A DNA stretch of 64,000 nt from Parvularcula sp. LCG005 (GCF_032930845.1 NZ_CP136758.1:2743001-2807000), one strand, 5' to 3'. Counted from the first letter of the stretch, positions 27,104 through 36,381 are shown. Made by a program: numbers and translations. The notes: a model not told the origin generated them from the letters alone.

Positions 27104-27706
27104 CTAAAGGGTCTGTTTGGATGTCCTTAGCGCGGTCGAGCTGATCGGATTATGAGCAATCGGCAAGAAGGCCCAGGCAGGCGCCGCGGACAGCGGCAAG
27201 AGCGCCACCGCGTCAGGCCGCATTCGGTAGCCCGCATAGGCCCGCGCCGCCGGGCTTTTCAGCGCCGCCAGATCATGTCCAGGACGACTGATCACCGCCA
27301 CAGGCATCGTCGACAATATCTGCTCCCACTGCCGCCAGCGATGAAAACTGGCCAGACTGTCAGCGCCCATCAGCCATACGAAATGGCTCTGGGTAAACCG
27401 CTTCGTCAGTTCCTTGAGCGTATCCACCGTGTAGCGCGTGCCCATCTTGTCTTCGATGTCGGTCACCCGCAGCCATGGTCGGCCCCCCGCCACCGCCCTC
27501 GCGCCGGCAAGGCGCTCCGGCAGCGGCGCGTAGTCTTTTGCTTCTTTGAGGGGGTTTTGCGGCGTGACCAGCCACCAGACCTGGTCGAGCCCTATAATAC
27601 GGCGGGCGGCCGACGTCAGGTCCAGATGCCCCTGATGGGCCGGATTGAATGATCCACCCAGAAGGCCGATTTTAAGGCCTTTTGCCGTATCAGGGGTCGG
27701 TACCAT
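27104..27706 (-). CDS. nadD: Nicotinate-nucleotide adenylyltransferase
   Basis: Transfers AMP from ATP to nicotinate mononucleotide in NAD biosynthesis. The nucleotidyltransferase signature GLLGGSFNPAHQGHL includes the GxFxPxHxGH ATP site near residue 15. Further blocks are WWLVTPQNPLK, TRYTVDTLKEL and WLMGADSLASFHRW. The 200-residue length is normal. It reads toward rsfS with a 110-base gap. AAGAGG lies very close to the ATG. Confidence 0.92.
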   Translation of the reverse strand: MVPTPDTAKGLKIGLLGGSFNPAHQGHLDLTSAARRIIGLDQVWWLVTPQNPLKEAKDYAPLPERLAGARAVAGGRPWLRVTDIEDKMGTRYTVDTLKELTKRFTQSHFVWLMGADSLASFHRWRQWEQILSTMPVAVISRPGHDLAALKSPAARAYAGYRMRPDAVALLPLSAAPAWAFLPIAHNPISSTALRTSKQTL

Positions 27707-27788
27707 CCTCTTGTGTTTCCTTTCAGGGAACTTTCCGGCAAACCGCCGCCTTGAGTTTCTTCTGACCGTCTATTCGGGACATAACGTT

Positions 27789-28751
27789 ATGGCCATCCTC
27801 GTCACGGGCGCCGCCGGCTTTATCGGCCACTATACCGTCAAGGCCCTTCTCGATCGCGGAGAACAGGTCATCGGTGTCGACAGCCTCAACGATTATTACG
27901 ACCCGGCCCTGAAACGGGCCCGTCTGGACAATATCGGGGAGAACAAGGCGTTCACCTTCGTCGAAGGCGATATTGCCGACGGCGCCCTCGCCGCCCTGCC
28001 CGTCACCCCCACCGGGATCATCCACCTCGCCGCCCAGGCCGGTGTCCGTTATTCCATCGACAATCCGCGCGCCTACGCCAAGGCCAATCTGACCGGCCAT
28101 ACGGAAGTGCTGGAGCTGGCCCGCGCCCTGCAGGTCAAATGCGTCTATGCCTCCTCAAGCTCGGTCTATGGCGGAAACACCAAGACCCCGTTTTCCGAGG
28201 AGGATCGCACCGACGATCCCGTATCGTTCTATGGCGCCACCAAGAAATCAGACGAACTGCTTTCCCAGTCCTATGCGCGGCTATATGGCCTGCCGCTGGT
28301 GGGCTTACGGTTTTTCACCGTCTATGGCCCCATGGGTCGGCCGGACATGGCCTATTGGATGTTCACGGACAAAATTCTGAAAGGCGAGCCGATCCGCATC
28401 TTCAATCAGGGCAAGATGGGCCGGGACTTCACCTATGTGGACGATATCGTCACCGGCGTTCTGGCTGCGTATGACCGCCCACTGGCGGTGCCGGACGGTA
28501 TGCCGACGCATCGGATCTATAATCTGGGCAATGACAATCCCGAAGAGCTGATGACCCTCGTCACCACCATTGAGGACAAGCTGGGGCTGGACGCTGAGAA
28601 AATTTTCGAGCCTATGCAGCAAGGCGACGTAGAGCGGACCTGGGCGGATATCAGCCGCGCGCGATCAGAGCTTGGCTATGACCCGAAAACCGGGCTTGAA
28701 GAGGGGCTCGACCGCTTCGTCCACTGGTTCCGGGACTTCTACAACCGCTAA
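27789..28751 (+). CDS. NAD-dependent sugar-nucleotide epimerase (UDP-glucuronate 4-epimerase-like)
   Basis: A 320-residue extended SDR enzyme. Starts [20 protein letters not shown] with the GxxGxxG nucleotide site at residues 7-13; the longer open frame upstream overlaps the nadD start antisense and is not used. [16 protein letters not shown] near residue 40 is characteristic of UDP-glucuronate 4-epimerases (LpsL/CapI). Catalytic Ser/Tyr/Lys lie in ASSSSVYGG and YGATKKSDE. Later blocks are [20 protein letters not shown] and [10 protein letters not shown]. It would supply UDP-galacturonate for lipopolysaccharide or capsule. No polysaccharide cluster is adjacent. Stop overlaps folD's. Confidence 0.85.
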   Translation: MAILVTGAAGFIGHYTVKALLDRGEQVIGVDSLNDYYDPALKRARLDNIGENKAFTFVEGDIADGALAALPVTPTGIIHLAAQAGVRYSIDNPRAYAKANLTGHTEVLELARALQVKCVYASSSSVYGGNTKTPFSEEDRTDDPVSFYGATKKSDELLSQSYARLYGLPLVGLRFFTVYGPMGRPDMAYWMFTDKILKGEPIRIFNQGKMGRDFTYVDDIVTGVLAAYDRPLAVPDGMPTHRIYNLGNDNPEELMTLVTTIEDKLGLDAEKIFEPMQQGDVERTWADISRARSELGYDPKTGLEEGLDRFVHWFRDFYNR

Positions 28752-29632
28752 ACCGACGGATCGTCCAAACCATGCCGCCGTGCCGCCGCTAGGACGGTGT
28801 TGCGCAGCAGGCAGGCGATGGTCATTGGCCCGACGCCGCCGGGCACCGGGGTGATCGCTCCGGCGACTTCCACTGCCTCGTCAAAGGCCACATCGCCCAC
28901 CAGACGGCTTTTGCCGCCCTCGCCGTCGACGCGATTGATCCCCACATCGATCACCGTGGCACCGGGCTTGATCCAGTCGCCGTGGATCATTTCTGGCCGA
29001 CCTACAGCCGCGCAGAGAATATCCGCCTGACGACAGATATCAGGCAGATCCTTCGTCCGGGAATGCGCCATGGTGACGGTGCAGTTCTCCGCCTGCAGCA
29101 GCATGGAGAGCGGCTTGCCCACAAGGATCGACCGACCAATTACCACCGCATGCTTGCCGCTCAGGTCACCTAGATGGCTCTTGGCAAGAATGACGGAGCC
29201 CTGCGGGGTACAGGCGACGAGTCCCTTCCGACCGAGCAACACGCGGCCAGCATTGACCTCGGTCAGGCCGTCTACGTCCTTCTCAGGATCAATCAGGGCA
29301 ATGGCCGCGTCGCTGTTCAGATGGCTTGGCAGCGGCAGCTGCAGGAGAATGCCGTCCACGCGATCATCAGCATTGAGGTCCTGGATGAGGCGCTCAACAG
29401 CCTCTTGCGCGCTCTCTGCCGGCAGCTTGAACTCAAAGCTTTCCATCCCCGCCTCGCGGGTCTGCTTGGCCTTGTTGCGGACATAGACCTGGCTGGCAGG
29501 ATCTTCCCCCACGAGAATGACGGCCAGTCCGGGCGCGCGGGCCAGCGGCGTTTTCAGCGCGCTGGCCGCCTCGGCGACGCGCACGCGCAGCTGGGCAGCA
29601 ATGGCTTTCCCGTCAATCAGCGTGGCTGTCAT
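28748..29632 (-). CDS. folD: Bifunctional methylenetetrahydrofolate dehydrogenase/cyclohydrolase
   Basis: FolD interconverts 5,10-methylene-, methenyl- and 10-formyl-tetrahydrofolate for purine, formyl-Met and one-carbon metabolism. Signatures: [19 protein letters not shown] with the catalytic Lys in the following YVRNK block, [26 protein letters not shown] (NADP site) and [18 protein letters not shown]. Normal length (294). It follows yggT by three bases on the same strand. Confidence 0.96.
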   Translation of the reverse strand: MTATLIDGKAIAAQLRVRVAEAASALKTPLARAPGLAVILVGEDPASQVYVRNKAKQTREAGMESFEFKLPAESAQEAVERLIQDLNADDRVDGILLQLPLPSHLNSDAAIALIDPEKDVDGLTEVNAGRVLLGRKGLVACTPQGSVILAKSHLGDLSGKHAVVIGRSILVGKPLSMLLQAENCTVTMAHSRTKDLPDICRQADILCAAVGRPEMIHGDWIKPGATVIDVGINRVDGEGGKSRLVGDVAFDEAVEVAGAITPVPGGVGPMTIACLLRNTVLAAARRHGLDDPSV

Positions 29633-29635
29633 GAT

Positions 29636-29938
29636 TTAGAGTCCCCGATTCATGGCGGGATAAAATATGTAGGTATTCAGGCCGATCTTGAGCGCTCGCA
29701 AAGCGATAAAAAGAATGATCGGCGATATATCGATGCCGCCCATATTGGGCAGCAGATTCCGGATCGGCCGCAAGGCCGGCTCCGTCAGCGCATAACAGGT
29801 CTGCAGGATCGAGCGGACAACATTATTGTTATTGTTGATCACGCCGAAAGCGATCAGCCAGCTGGCGATGATCGAGACCAGCAGGATCAGCACATAAAGA
29901 TCGATCAACGCGAATACGATATATTCGATGACGGCCAC
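29636..29938 (-). CDS. YggT family membrane protein
   Basis: A 100-residue protein with two hydrophobic segments of the YggT type (IEYIVFALIDLYVLILLVSI and the region after NMGGIDISPIILFIAL). The family signature LTEPALRPIRNLLPNMGGIDISP is nearly complete. YggT proteins are linked to membrane/osmotic stress and possibly cell-division membrane domains; the exact function is unclear. The GTG start is preferred because AAGGGAG lies seven bases upstream; the frame extends eleven codons further. Confidence 0.85.
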   Translation of the reverse strand: MAVIEYIVFALIDLYVLILLVSIIASWLIAFGVINNNNNVVRSILQTCYALTEPALRPIRNLLPNMGGIDISPIILFIALRALKIGLNTYIFYPAMNRGL

Positions 29939-30121
29939 GGTCCGGCTCCCTTCAAAATTCAAGACCCGCATCTAGGGCGGGTTGCACCGACACTCAAGGA
30001 AGCTTGATCCATGCGCGTTGCGCAAAACTGAATGCCCCGCACGCGGCTGGTTCTTCGGAGCAGACCGACTACCTTATGGCATGACAGCGCAACGGCGCTG
30101 ACCGCCTTTTTGGAGAGACCC

Positions 30122-30736
30122 ATGAAAACGCTTCTTCTCGCTGCCCTCGCCTCAACGTCATTCACTGCGGCTGCCTTTGCAGCCGATGACCACATGGAGG
30201 CCAATGGCCTCGCCGCAATCGCATCCGGCACCTATGAAATCGACAAGAGCCATGGCTATGTCAACTTCACCTACAACCATATGGGCCTGTCGAACCCGAT
30301 CCTCAGCTTCACTGATGTTGACGCAACGGTACAGCTCGTCGCCGATGATCCAACGAAATCCACGCTGATGGTCGATATCGACCCAAGCTCTGTCAGCACC
30401 GGCGTTGAAGTGTTCAACGGCCACCTGACCGGCGAAGACTGGCTTAACGTCGCCGAGTATGACGACATCACCTTCAAATCGACCAGCCTGACGATGACCG
30501 ATGCCGAGAACGGCACCCTGACCGGTGACCTGACCCTGAAAGGCGTCACCAAGCCTGTCACGCTCGACGTCACCCTCAATGGCGCCAAGAAGCACCCGAT
30601 GAAAAACATCGACGCTTTCGGGATTACCGCCACGGGCACCATCATGCGCTCTGAATTTGGTCTTGGTGCTTATGTCCCTGCAGTGAGCGACGAAGTCGAG
30701 CTCATGATCAGCGCGGAATTCCTTAAGGCTGAGTAA
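30122..30736 (+). CDS. YceI family periplasmic lipid-binding protein
   Basis: A 204-residue secreted lipocalin-like beta-barrel of the YceI family, which binds isoprenoid chains such as polyprenyl or quinone precursors. A clear signal peptide ends AAAFAA|DD. Core blocks: GTYEIDKSHGYVNFTYNHMG, STLMVDIDPSSVSTGV, HLTGEDWLNVAEYDDITFKS, GDLTLKGVTKPVTLDVTLNG and GTIMRSEFGLGAYVP. GGAGAG is six bases before the ATG. Alone, with a strong terminator. Confidence 0.92.
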   Translation: MKTLLLAALASTSFTAAAFAADDHMEANGLAAIASGTYEIDKSHGYVNFTYNHMGLSNPILSFTDVDATVQLVADDPTKSTLMVDIDPSSVSTGVEVFNGHLTGEDWLNVAEYDDITFKSTSLTMTDAENGTLTGDLTLKGVTKPVTLDVTLNGAKKHPMKNIDAFGITATGTIMRSEFGLGAYVPAVSDEVELMISAEFLKAE

Positions 30737-30773
30737 GTCTCACCCTCTCCCCCAAGGCCTGCCTCCCAAGGCC

Positions 30774-30803
30774 AAAGGGCGCTCCATTGGAGCGCCCTTT
30801 TTT
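30774..30803 (+). terminator. Intrinsic terminator after the YceI gene
   Basis: Thirteen-pair stem AAAGGGCGCTCCA/TGGAGCGCCCTTT with minimal loop, then TTTTTT. It also separates the convergent lysA. Confidence 0.9.
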
Positions 30804-30811
30804 GTGGTTCA

Positions 30812-32077
30812 TCAGTGATCAGACAGATCCGGGATCGTTTCGAGAGACAGAATGTCCTCGTAGCTCGGCCGCCTTCGGATGACGTGGAAACGGTCGCCGT
30901 CCACCAGCACCTCTGGCACCAAAGGCCGCGTATTGTATTGAGAGGCTGAGACAGCGCCATAAGCGCCCGCCGTGCGGAACGCCAACAGATCACCTGGCTG
31001 CGGATCCTGCAGAGCGACGTCTCTGGCGAACAGATCGGTTGATTCACAGACCGGTCCGGCCACGTCGTAATTGGTCGCAGCTGCGTCTTTTTCCGTCACC
31101 GGCATGATTTCATGATGGGCGCCGTACAGCATGGGACGGATCAGATCGTTCATCGCCCCGTCGACAATGGCGTAGGTGCGCGTTTCCTGATCTTTGGCAT
31201 AGAGCATGGAGACCACGAACAGCCCTGCATTGCCGACGATCATGCGCCCCGGCTCCAGCATGACGCGGATATCCGTACCGTCTGTCACGCTGCGGATCAG
31301 TTTTGCATAATCCGACGGCAGGGGTGGCGGCTCTGCTGCCCGGCCATAAGGAATTCCGAGCCCACCACCCAGGTCAAGCGTGCGGATATCATGTCCCATG
31401 CCGCGCAACGTCCCCACCAGTTCGACAGCGGACCGCGCCGCCGCCTCAAATGGCGCAAGAGAGGTGATCTGCGAACCGATATGCATGGCGACGCCCTGGA
31501 CCCGGATGCCGGGCAGTTTTTCAGCCAGAGCATAGGCATCGAACGTGCGGGCGCGGGGCACACCAAACTTGTCGCCCTTGCGTCCGGTCGAAATCTTGTC
31601 GTGCGTACCGGCGTCCACATCGGGATTGATCCGGAATGAAACGGGGGCTGTCATGCCCTTTTCACTGGCCACGCGTGACAGGACCGCCAGCTCGGCTTCG
31701 CCCTCGACATTGAACTGGCCAATGCCGGCATCGAGGGCGTCGGCGATCTCCCGCTCGGTCTTGCCGACCCCGGAAAAGACGATCCGCTCTGCCGGAATGC
31801 CTGCCTTCAGGGCACGGAATAATTCGCCACCAGAGACGATATCAGCACCTGCGCCGCGTTTGCCAAGCAACGACAGGACCGCAATGTTCGACAGGCTTTT
31901 CACCGCAAAGGCGATGAGCGTGTCTGTCCCGGCGAAGCCTTCGGCAAAAACATCGAAATGCCGGCGGAGTGTCGCCGTGCTATAGACATAGAATGGCGTG
32001 CCCACCGACCGTGCGATTTCCGGCAGCGGCACATTTTCAGCACACAGCGTGCCGTCGACATAAGCGAAATGGTCCAC
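30812..32077 (-). CDS. lysA: Diaminopimelate decarboxylase
   Basis: Last step of lysine synthesis: meso-diaminopimelate to L-lysine, PLP-dependent. The 421-residue protein has the N-terminal TIM barrel with the PLP lysine in IAFAVKSLSNIAVLSLL, VEGEAEL, HIGSQIT, LDLGGGLGIPY and EPGRMIVGNAG, and the C-terminal barrel block GPVCESTDLFARD followed by AGAYGAVSASQYNTRP. It starts with GTG, four bases after the tiny lptM gene, an arrangement common in Proteobacteria. Confidence 0.96.
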   Translation of the reverse strand: MDHFAYVDGTLCAENVPLPEIARSVGTPFYVYSTATLRRHFDVFAEGFAGTDTLIAFAVKSLSNIAVLSLLGKRGAGADIVSGGELFRALKAGIPAERIVFSGVGKTEREIADALDAGIGQFNVEGEAELAVLSRVASEKGMTAPVSFRINPDVDAGTHDKISTGRKGDKFGVPRARTFDAYALAEKLPGIRVQGVAMHIGSQITSLAPFEAAARSAVELVGTLRGMGHDIRTLDLGGGLGIPYGRAAEPPPLPSDYAKLIRSVTDGTDIRVMLEPGRMIVGNAGLFVVSMLYAKDQETRTYAIVDGAMNDLIRPMLYGAHHEIMPVTEKDAAATNYDVAGPVCESTDLFARDVALQDPQPGDLLAFRTAGAYGAVSASQYNTRPLVPEVLVDGDRFHVIRRRPSYEDILSLETIPDLSDH

Positions 32078-32081
32078 GGGC

Positions 32082-32195
32082 CTACCCTGCAGCTCGGGCG
32101 TCTACGGGCGGCGGCGGCATGTCGAGCGGGGCCTTGCGGCCACAGCCGGAAAGGCAGGCGGCAAGCGCGACGAAAAGGATCAGGGCAGCTTTCAT
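32082..32195 (-). CDS. lptM: LptM/YifL-type small lipoprotein
   Basis: A 37-residue lipoprotein that is easily missed. It has a signal (MKAALILFVALAACLSGCG) with lipobox LSGC, then the near-invariant GRKAPLDMPPPP of the YifL/LptM family. LptM assists disulfide maturation of the lipopolysaccharide translocon LptD-LptE at the outer membrane. The gene is directly upstream of lysA on the same strand, its usual place. Confidence 0.85.
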   Translation of the reverse strand: MKAALILFVALAACLSGCGRKAPLDMPPPPVDARAAG

Positions 32196-32266
32196 ATCCG
32201 TCGCTTGCGCGGCTCGTTATCCTTCGTCAAGTGACGGCAGGCACTGAGAATGAGGATCAATCGTCC

Positions 32267-32842
32267 ATGGACCTGCAGAATTTACTGACCCGCGGCACGC
32301 TGATCCGCGTCATGGGTGCAATCGCCGGGCTGTGGATCGTCATCATTCTCGTTATCGCATCGCAATCGCCTGATACGGCGGCGGTCAGCGCCGGCGGTGA
32401 CGTCCGCCCGCCAAAGGGTTTTGAGCTGGCTTTCCCGCCTCGGCCCGTCCCTGCGATGACCCTGACGGATGGGGACAGGGCTGTCAGCCTGCGATCCCTG
32501 GCGGGCCAACGCCTGCTGGTCCAGTTCTCTCCCAGTCCCTGCGAAGGGTGCGAGGAAGCGGGCCGCGATCTTCTCGATTTGCGCCAGACCTTTGATCAGG
32601 ACGCGCTTCGCGTGGCTGTGGTGACACAAATTAGGCCTGCCGCGCCTGTTTTTGGCACCTTTCACGATGCAGACGGCCAGATGACCACCTATATCGGACG
32701 CAATGCAGCGAAACCCGTCACTATCCTCTATGATCCCACAGCCAATTGCGAGATTGGCCGTATTGTCGGCGTAGTTGATTGGCAGTCCGAAGCAGTCAAA
32801 CGGTTTCTATCAGCGTCCTTGACAGAAGCCGGATGCCGATAA
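32267..32842 (+). CDS. Membrane-anchored thioredoxin-like protein
   Basis: A 191-residue protein with one N-terminal membrane helix (VMGAIAGLWIVIILVIASQS) and a periplasmic thioredoxin/TlpA-like domain: PAMTLTDGDRAVSLRSLAGQ, then LLVQFSPSPCEGCEEAGRDL with a CEGC redox pair near residues 94-97. The usual TlpA WCxxC tryptophan and cis-Pro context are altered (SPSPCEGC). A second cysteine (NCEIGRIVG) and a terminal Cys follow. Likely a thiol oxidoreductase or peroxiredoxin-like protein; partner unknown. GAGGA lies ten bases upstream of the ATG. Divergent from lptM-lysA. Confidence 0.65.
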   Translation: MDLQNLLTRGTLIRVMGAIAGLWIVIILVIASQSPDTAAVSAGGDVRPPKGFELAFPPRPVPAMTLTDGDRAVSLRSLAGQRLLVQFSPSPCEGCEEAGRDLLDLRQTFDQDALRVAVVTQIRPAAPVFGTFHDADGQMTTYIGRNAAKPVTILYDPTANCEIGRIVGVVDWQSEAVKRFLSASLTEAGCR

Positions 32843-32930
32843 ACGGTAAAAAAATTAATTCGCGCGGGATATCCGCCCTTAACGGCGCCCGCACTTTTCG
32901 ATACGAGTCGCCTCAGGAATGGAGAGACAC

Positions 32931-34643
32931 ATGCTGAACAACACCCTGAAATCTGCCCTTTTGGGGGCCGCCGCCGTACTGGCCTTGAGCGCCTGTGGCT
33001 CCGATGACGAGGGTAGCGCTGCTGACCTCTCCGTATCGAAGCCGGCGGCCGTTTCCAAATCGTCGCCGCTCGACAAGCCTTTCATGCTGAAAGATGCCGA
33101 GCCCGTCGACGTCCCGGCGCTGCTGACCTCCACCGGTCTGGCCGACATGCTTGAGTACAGCTCTGCTGAATTTGACAGCAAGCTGGGCGCCACGGTCCTG
33201 ACGAACGTCAAGCCTGCTGGCGAAAACGAGATGATGTCGATCGGCCGGATTGAAATTTATGGCCTGAACGATGACGCCATCACCACGCTGACATCCGGCG
33301 GCTCCCTCGCCCAGATGACCGACATGTTCGAGAAAGTCCGCGTCTTCGACCTGGCCGCTGACTTCCCGATCCCAAACGAGCCGACCTGGAACGCCGAAGG
33401 CGAGATGACCGAAACGGCGCCTGGCAAAGGCAAATTCTCGATCGCGGCCATGGAATTTGACGGCCTGAAGTTGAAGTCGAAAACGCTGGCAGAGGGCGAG
33501 ATGGAGGCCGAGGGCGCCGACATCGCCAACAAGCTGAAGTCGATGTCGTTCAACGGCATGGCCATGAAGGGCCTGCTCGTTGATATGTCCGGTGTCCAGG
33601 GTGGTCAGGCCATTGGCATGACGGCCGATGACATGCGGTTCGGCAGCTACAGCAACGGCAAGTTCGGCGGCTTCTTCGCCAAGGGCTTCGGCTACAATGT
33701 CACGCAGACGGATGAATCAATTGAGCAGGCCATGTCGTCCATGGGCGGCGGCGCTGCGATGATCATGAACTCACCGCTGAAAAACCTGATCTTCCCGAAA
33801 AACGCCAGCGGCACGATTGGCGAAATGACCTGGGATGGTTTCTCGGTGGCTGGCCTGCTGCCCTACCTTGAATCCGGTGAAACACCTCCGGTTTCGGCCA
33901 AGGATCTGATTAGCGTCGGCGGCATGGAAATTCTCGACCAGACCTCCATGGTCAATGGCAAGAAAGCCGCCAGCGTTGAGCGGACGGCGATCTCTCCCAT
34001 CGAATTCTATCACTTCATGCCCAAGCAGATCAAAATGGTCAGCGAAGGCGAGACGATGGACTTCACCGCCTATGTGGGCGACGAAAACCCTGAGATCAGC
34101 AGTGTCCTGAAGAAAAACGGTTTCGACAAGGTCGAGAGCGAATCAAGCTTCGTGTACACATTCGATCCCAAGGCAAAATCGATCACGCTGCGGTCAGAGT
34201 CCGATGCTGACAATCTGTTCGGCATGAACCTGAACGCTGACGTCGGCAATTTCGATTACGATGCCATGGTTGCCGAAGATGGCGATGGCGAAGCGGCCAT
34301 GATGGCGACCACCATCAAGGGTCTGAGCCTTAAGCTTGAAGACGAGAAGCTCGTGGACACGATCTTCGCGGTTGTCGGCGCGGCAAACGGGACCGATCCG
34401 GCACAATTGCGCCAGCAGGCGTCCGGCATCGTCACCCTGGGCGCCATTCAGGGCGGCCAGATTTCCAAGCGCATCCCGGACTATGCGACAGCCGTTTCGA
34501 CCTTCCTGAACGAAGGCGGCACGCTGGAGATCAAGGTTGCTCCTGCTGAGCCTGTCACGGTCGGCTCGCTGGCGGCGATGGGTGAGCAGAACCCAGCCGG
34601 TATGCTCGATACGCTGAACCTGACGGTCAAGCAGTCGAACTGA
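32931..34643 (+). CDS. Large lipoprotein of unknown function
   Basis: A 570-residue lipoprotein. The start MLNNTLKSALLGAAAVLALS has GGAGAG upstream and lipobox LSAC with Cys22. The mature part is acidic and rich in Met, Gly and Asp; recurring phrases such as EFDGLKLKSKTL, MSFNGMAMKGLLVDM and ATTIKGLSLKLEDEKL suggest internal repetition of a beta-rich, LolA/DUF-like fold. I do not recognise a family. Monocistronic with a strong terminator, so likely expressed on its own. Confidence 0.75.
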   Translation: MLNNTLKSALLGAAAVLALSACGSDDEGSAADLSVSKPAAVSKSSPLDKPFMLKDAEPVDVPALLTSTGLADMLEYSSAEFDSKLGATVLTNVKPAGENEMMSIGRIEIYGLNDDAITTLTSGGSLAQMTDMFEKVRVFDLAADFPIPNEPTWNAEGEMTETAPGKGKFSIAAMEFDGLKLKSKTLAEGEMEAEGADIANKLKSMSFNGMAMKGLLVDMSGVQGGQAIGMTADDMRFGSYSNGKFGGFFAKGFGYNVTQTDESIEQAMSSMGGGAAMIMNSPLKNLIFPKNASGTIGEMTWDGFSVAGLLPYLESGETPPVSAKDLISVGGMEILDQTSMVNGKKAASVERTAISPIEFYHFMPKQIKMVSEGETMDFTAYVGDENPEISSVLKKNGFDKVESESSFVYTFDPKAKSITLRSESDADNLFGMNLNADVGNFDYDAMVAEDGDGEAAMMATTIKGLSLKLEDEKLVDTIFAVVGAANGTDPAQLRQQASGIVTLGAIQGGQISKRIPDYATAVSTFLNEGGTLEIKVAPAEPVTVGSLAAMGEQNPAGMLDTLNLTVKQSN

Positions 34644-34662
34644 CCTCGGTCAGAATGATGTG

Positions 34663-34692
34663 AAAAGGGGCGCCCTATCGGCGCCCCTTTTT
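34663..34692 (+). terminator. Bidirectional intrinsic terminator
   Basis: Twelve-pair stem AAAAGGGGCGCC/GGCGCCCCTTTT with a five-base loop and T-run on both strands; serves the large lipoprotein gene and convergent rppH. Confidence 0.92.
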
Positions 34693-34696
34693 CGTT

Positions 34697-35215
34697 TCAG
34701 TCTCGATACTGATCAGCGATGAATTGAGCCATGGGCGTGAAGGCTTCGACCACCGCGCGGTAGATGCCGCGCTTGAACGGCACGATCAGGTCCGCAATTT
34801 CTGATAGCTCGGCCCAGCGCCAGTCGCAGAATTCCTGGGGCGGCTCCGCCTGCAGGTCGACTTCGCTATCATCCCCCTCAAACAGCATGAGCGCCCATTT
34901 CTGGCGCTGGCCTTGCCATTTATCCCCCTTGCGCTGGCGATAATCCGGCGGGAAGTCATAGACCAGCCAGCCCGGCGTCATCATCAACAGGCGCGCCGAG
35001 CGCAGGCCGGTTTCCTCGAACAGTTCGCGCCGCGCTGTCTGCTCAGGGGTTTCCCCCCTGTCCATGCCGCCCTGGGGCAGCTGCCAGCGATAGGTCTGGT
35101 CCCGATTGGCATTCTTAGGGGGCACCCGCTGGCCCAGCCAGACCTGGCCCTTCTTGTTCAGTACGCAGATGCCAATATTTGGCCGGTAGTGCGACAGTTC
35201 CGGCAACTCTTTCAT
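34697..35215 (-). CDS. rppH: RNA pyrophosphohydrolase
   Basis: Nudix hydrolase that removes pyrophosphate from 5'-triphosphorylated RNA and so starts mRNA decay. The 172-residue form beginning MKELPELSHYRPNIGICVLN is chosen (GGAAAG six bases upstream). Nudix box GGMDRGETPEQTARRELFEE plus TGL near residue 55 is complete. QTYRWQLPQGG and LMLFEGDDSEVDL fit RppH. Overlaps the yibQ-like gene by four bases (ATGA), so the two are coupled. Confidence 0.93.
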   Translation of the reverse strand: MKELPELSHYRPNIGICVLNKKGQVWLGQRVPPKNANRDQTYRWQLPQGGMDRGETPEQTARRELFEETGLRSARLLMMTPGWLVYDFPPDYRQRKGDKWQGQRQKWALMLFEGDDSEVDLQAEPPQEFCDWRWAELSEIADLIVPFKRGIYRAVVEAFTPMAQFIADQYRD

Positions 35216-36381
35216 GACTTTCCTTGCGATAGGGCCGAAGATGCAGGGAGGACCTGATGCGCAGGCGTTGACGGCGCGTCGATCCACGCCTTGAGGTCAT
35301 CGAGCCCGCCGTCTCCGGCATAGATTTTGACCAATGGTGGTTTTGGCCCTGTTGGACCGTTGGCCAACATGCCGTCAAGGCGAGCGTAGAGACCGGACTG
35401 GCCCGGCGGAATAACGAGAGCCACCGCCGCATAGGGCAGCTGCATCCGCTGGGCGATCGCGCCGGCCATGCCTGTGTCATCGATATAGCCAAGGCCCGAC
35501 GATTTGATCGTCGACAGAACAGGGCCAATGGCGGCGGGTTGGGTGGAGAAGGTCCCGCCCAGATAGTTGGTGACCATCGGATAGGCGGGCGCGCGGGACA
35601 GGATCCATTCAAGGCGCTTCACATTGGCATCCACTGCCCGCTCGGTCGACAGGGCGGCTGGCCCGAGGGAATCGAGCGGGACCGAGGACTGCTCCATCGG
35701 GATTTCAATAACCACTTCATGCCCCGCTGCTACCGCCTCCGTCAGCAGCACATCGAGATTTTTGGTGTAAGGCACGAAGCTGAGTGAGACCTCTGCAGGC
35801 AGGTCATTGATGGCCCGGCGCGCAAGTTCTTCATCAGGGCCAAGCCCCGACACGAGAAGGGCGATCCCCGGCTTTCCATTTAAGGCGGCCAGATGCCGAT
35901 AGGTCTCAAACGGCGTTTCACCTGCCGGACCGAGTTTTGGCTTTCTGCCCTGCGCGGTGGTCGCCACCATGTCGGACCGGGCGCTGAGCGGCGGCAGACG
36001 CGTCGTTCCCCTCGCCGGTCTGGATGCGCCCCCATCCCCAGGCACCGTGATAATAACGGCGTCCGGCCCGGCCAGATCAAGCGCATCTTCGGGTGAGAGA
36101 GGGATATCTTCGTCCGGCACAGCGGGCGTCGGCACCCGCATGCTGGGCGGCTCACGCCCATCAGCGGCGGGATCGTCGCCGGCCATGGCACCCGCGCCCG
36201 CCAGCGGATCGGCACCGGCATAGCGGTCAGCCTCTTCCGGCACGTCGACAATGATTTCGGCCTGCGGCGGCGCCGGGGTCGGCAGAACAAGAACAACAAT
36301 CAGACCAAGCAGCACCGTTGCCCCCAGCGCAATCCACGCTTTCATCAATCGCGACAGGACAAGGGGACGTTTTCTGGACAC
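35212..36381 (-). CDS. Divergent polysaccharide deacetylase family protein (YibQ-like)
   Basis: A 389-residue protein: N-terminal membrane helix (AWIALGATVLLGLIVVLVLP), a proline/acidic low-complexity linker to about residue 165, then a divergent polysaccharide deacetylase (YibQ/DUF610) domain. Domain blocks: PGIALLVSGLGPDEELARRA, LPAEVSLSFVPYTKNLDVLL, GHEVVIEIPMEQ and NYLGGTFSTQPAAIGPVL. In typical members the first block reads IxIVIDDxG with an aspartate pair; here it is LLVSGLG, so that metal-site aspartate is missing. Periplasmic, probably linked to cell-wall turnover. Usually it sits directly after ctpA; here it is 10 kb away. Confidence 0.82.
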   Translation of the reverse strand: MSRKRPLVLSRLMKAWIALGATVLLGLIVVLVLPTPAPPQAEIIVDVPEEADRYAGADPLAGAGAMAGDDPAADGREPPSMRVPTPAVPDEDIPLSPEDALDLAGPDAVIITVPGDGGASRPARGTTRLPPLSARSDMVATTAQGRKPKLGPAGETPFETYRHLAALNGKPGIALLVSGLGPDEELARRAINDLPAEVSLSFVPYTKNLDVLLTEAVAAGHEVVIEIPMEQSSVPLDSLGPAALSTERAVDANVKRLEWILSRAPAYPMVTNYLGGTFSTQPAAIGPVLSTIKSSGLGYIDDTGMAGAIAQRMQLPYAAVALVIPPGQSGLYARLDGMLANGPTGPKPPLVKIYAGDGGLDDLKAWIDAPSTPAHQVLPASSALSQGKS

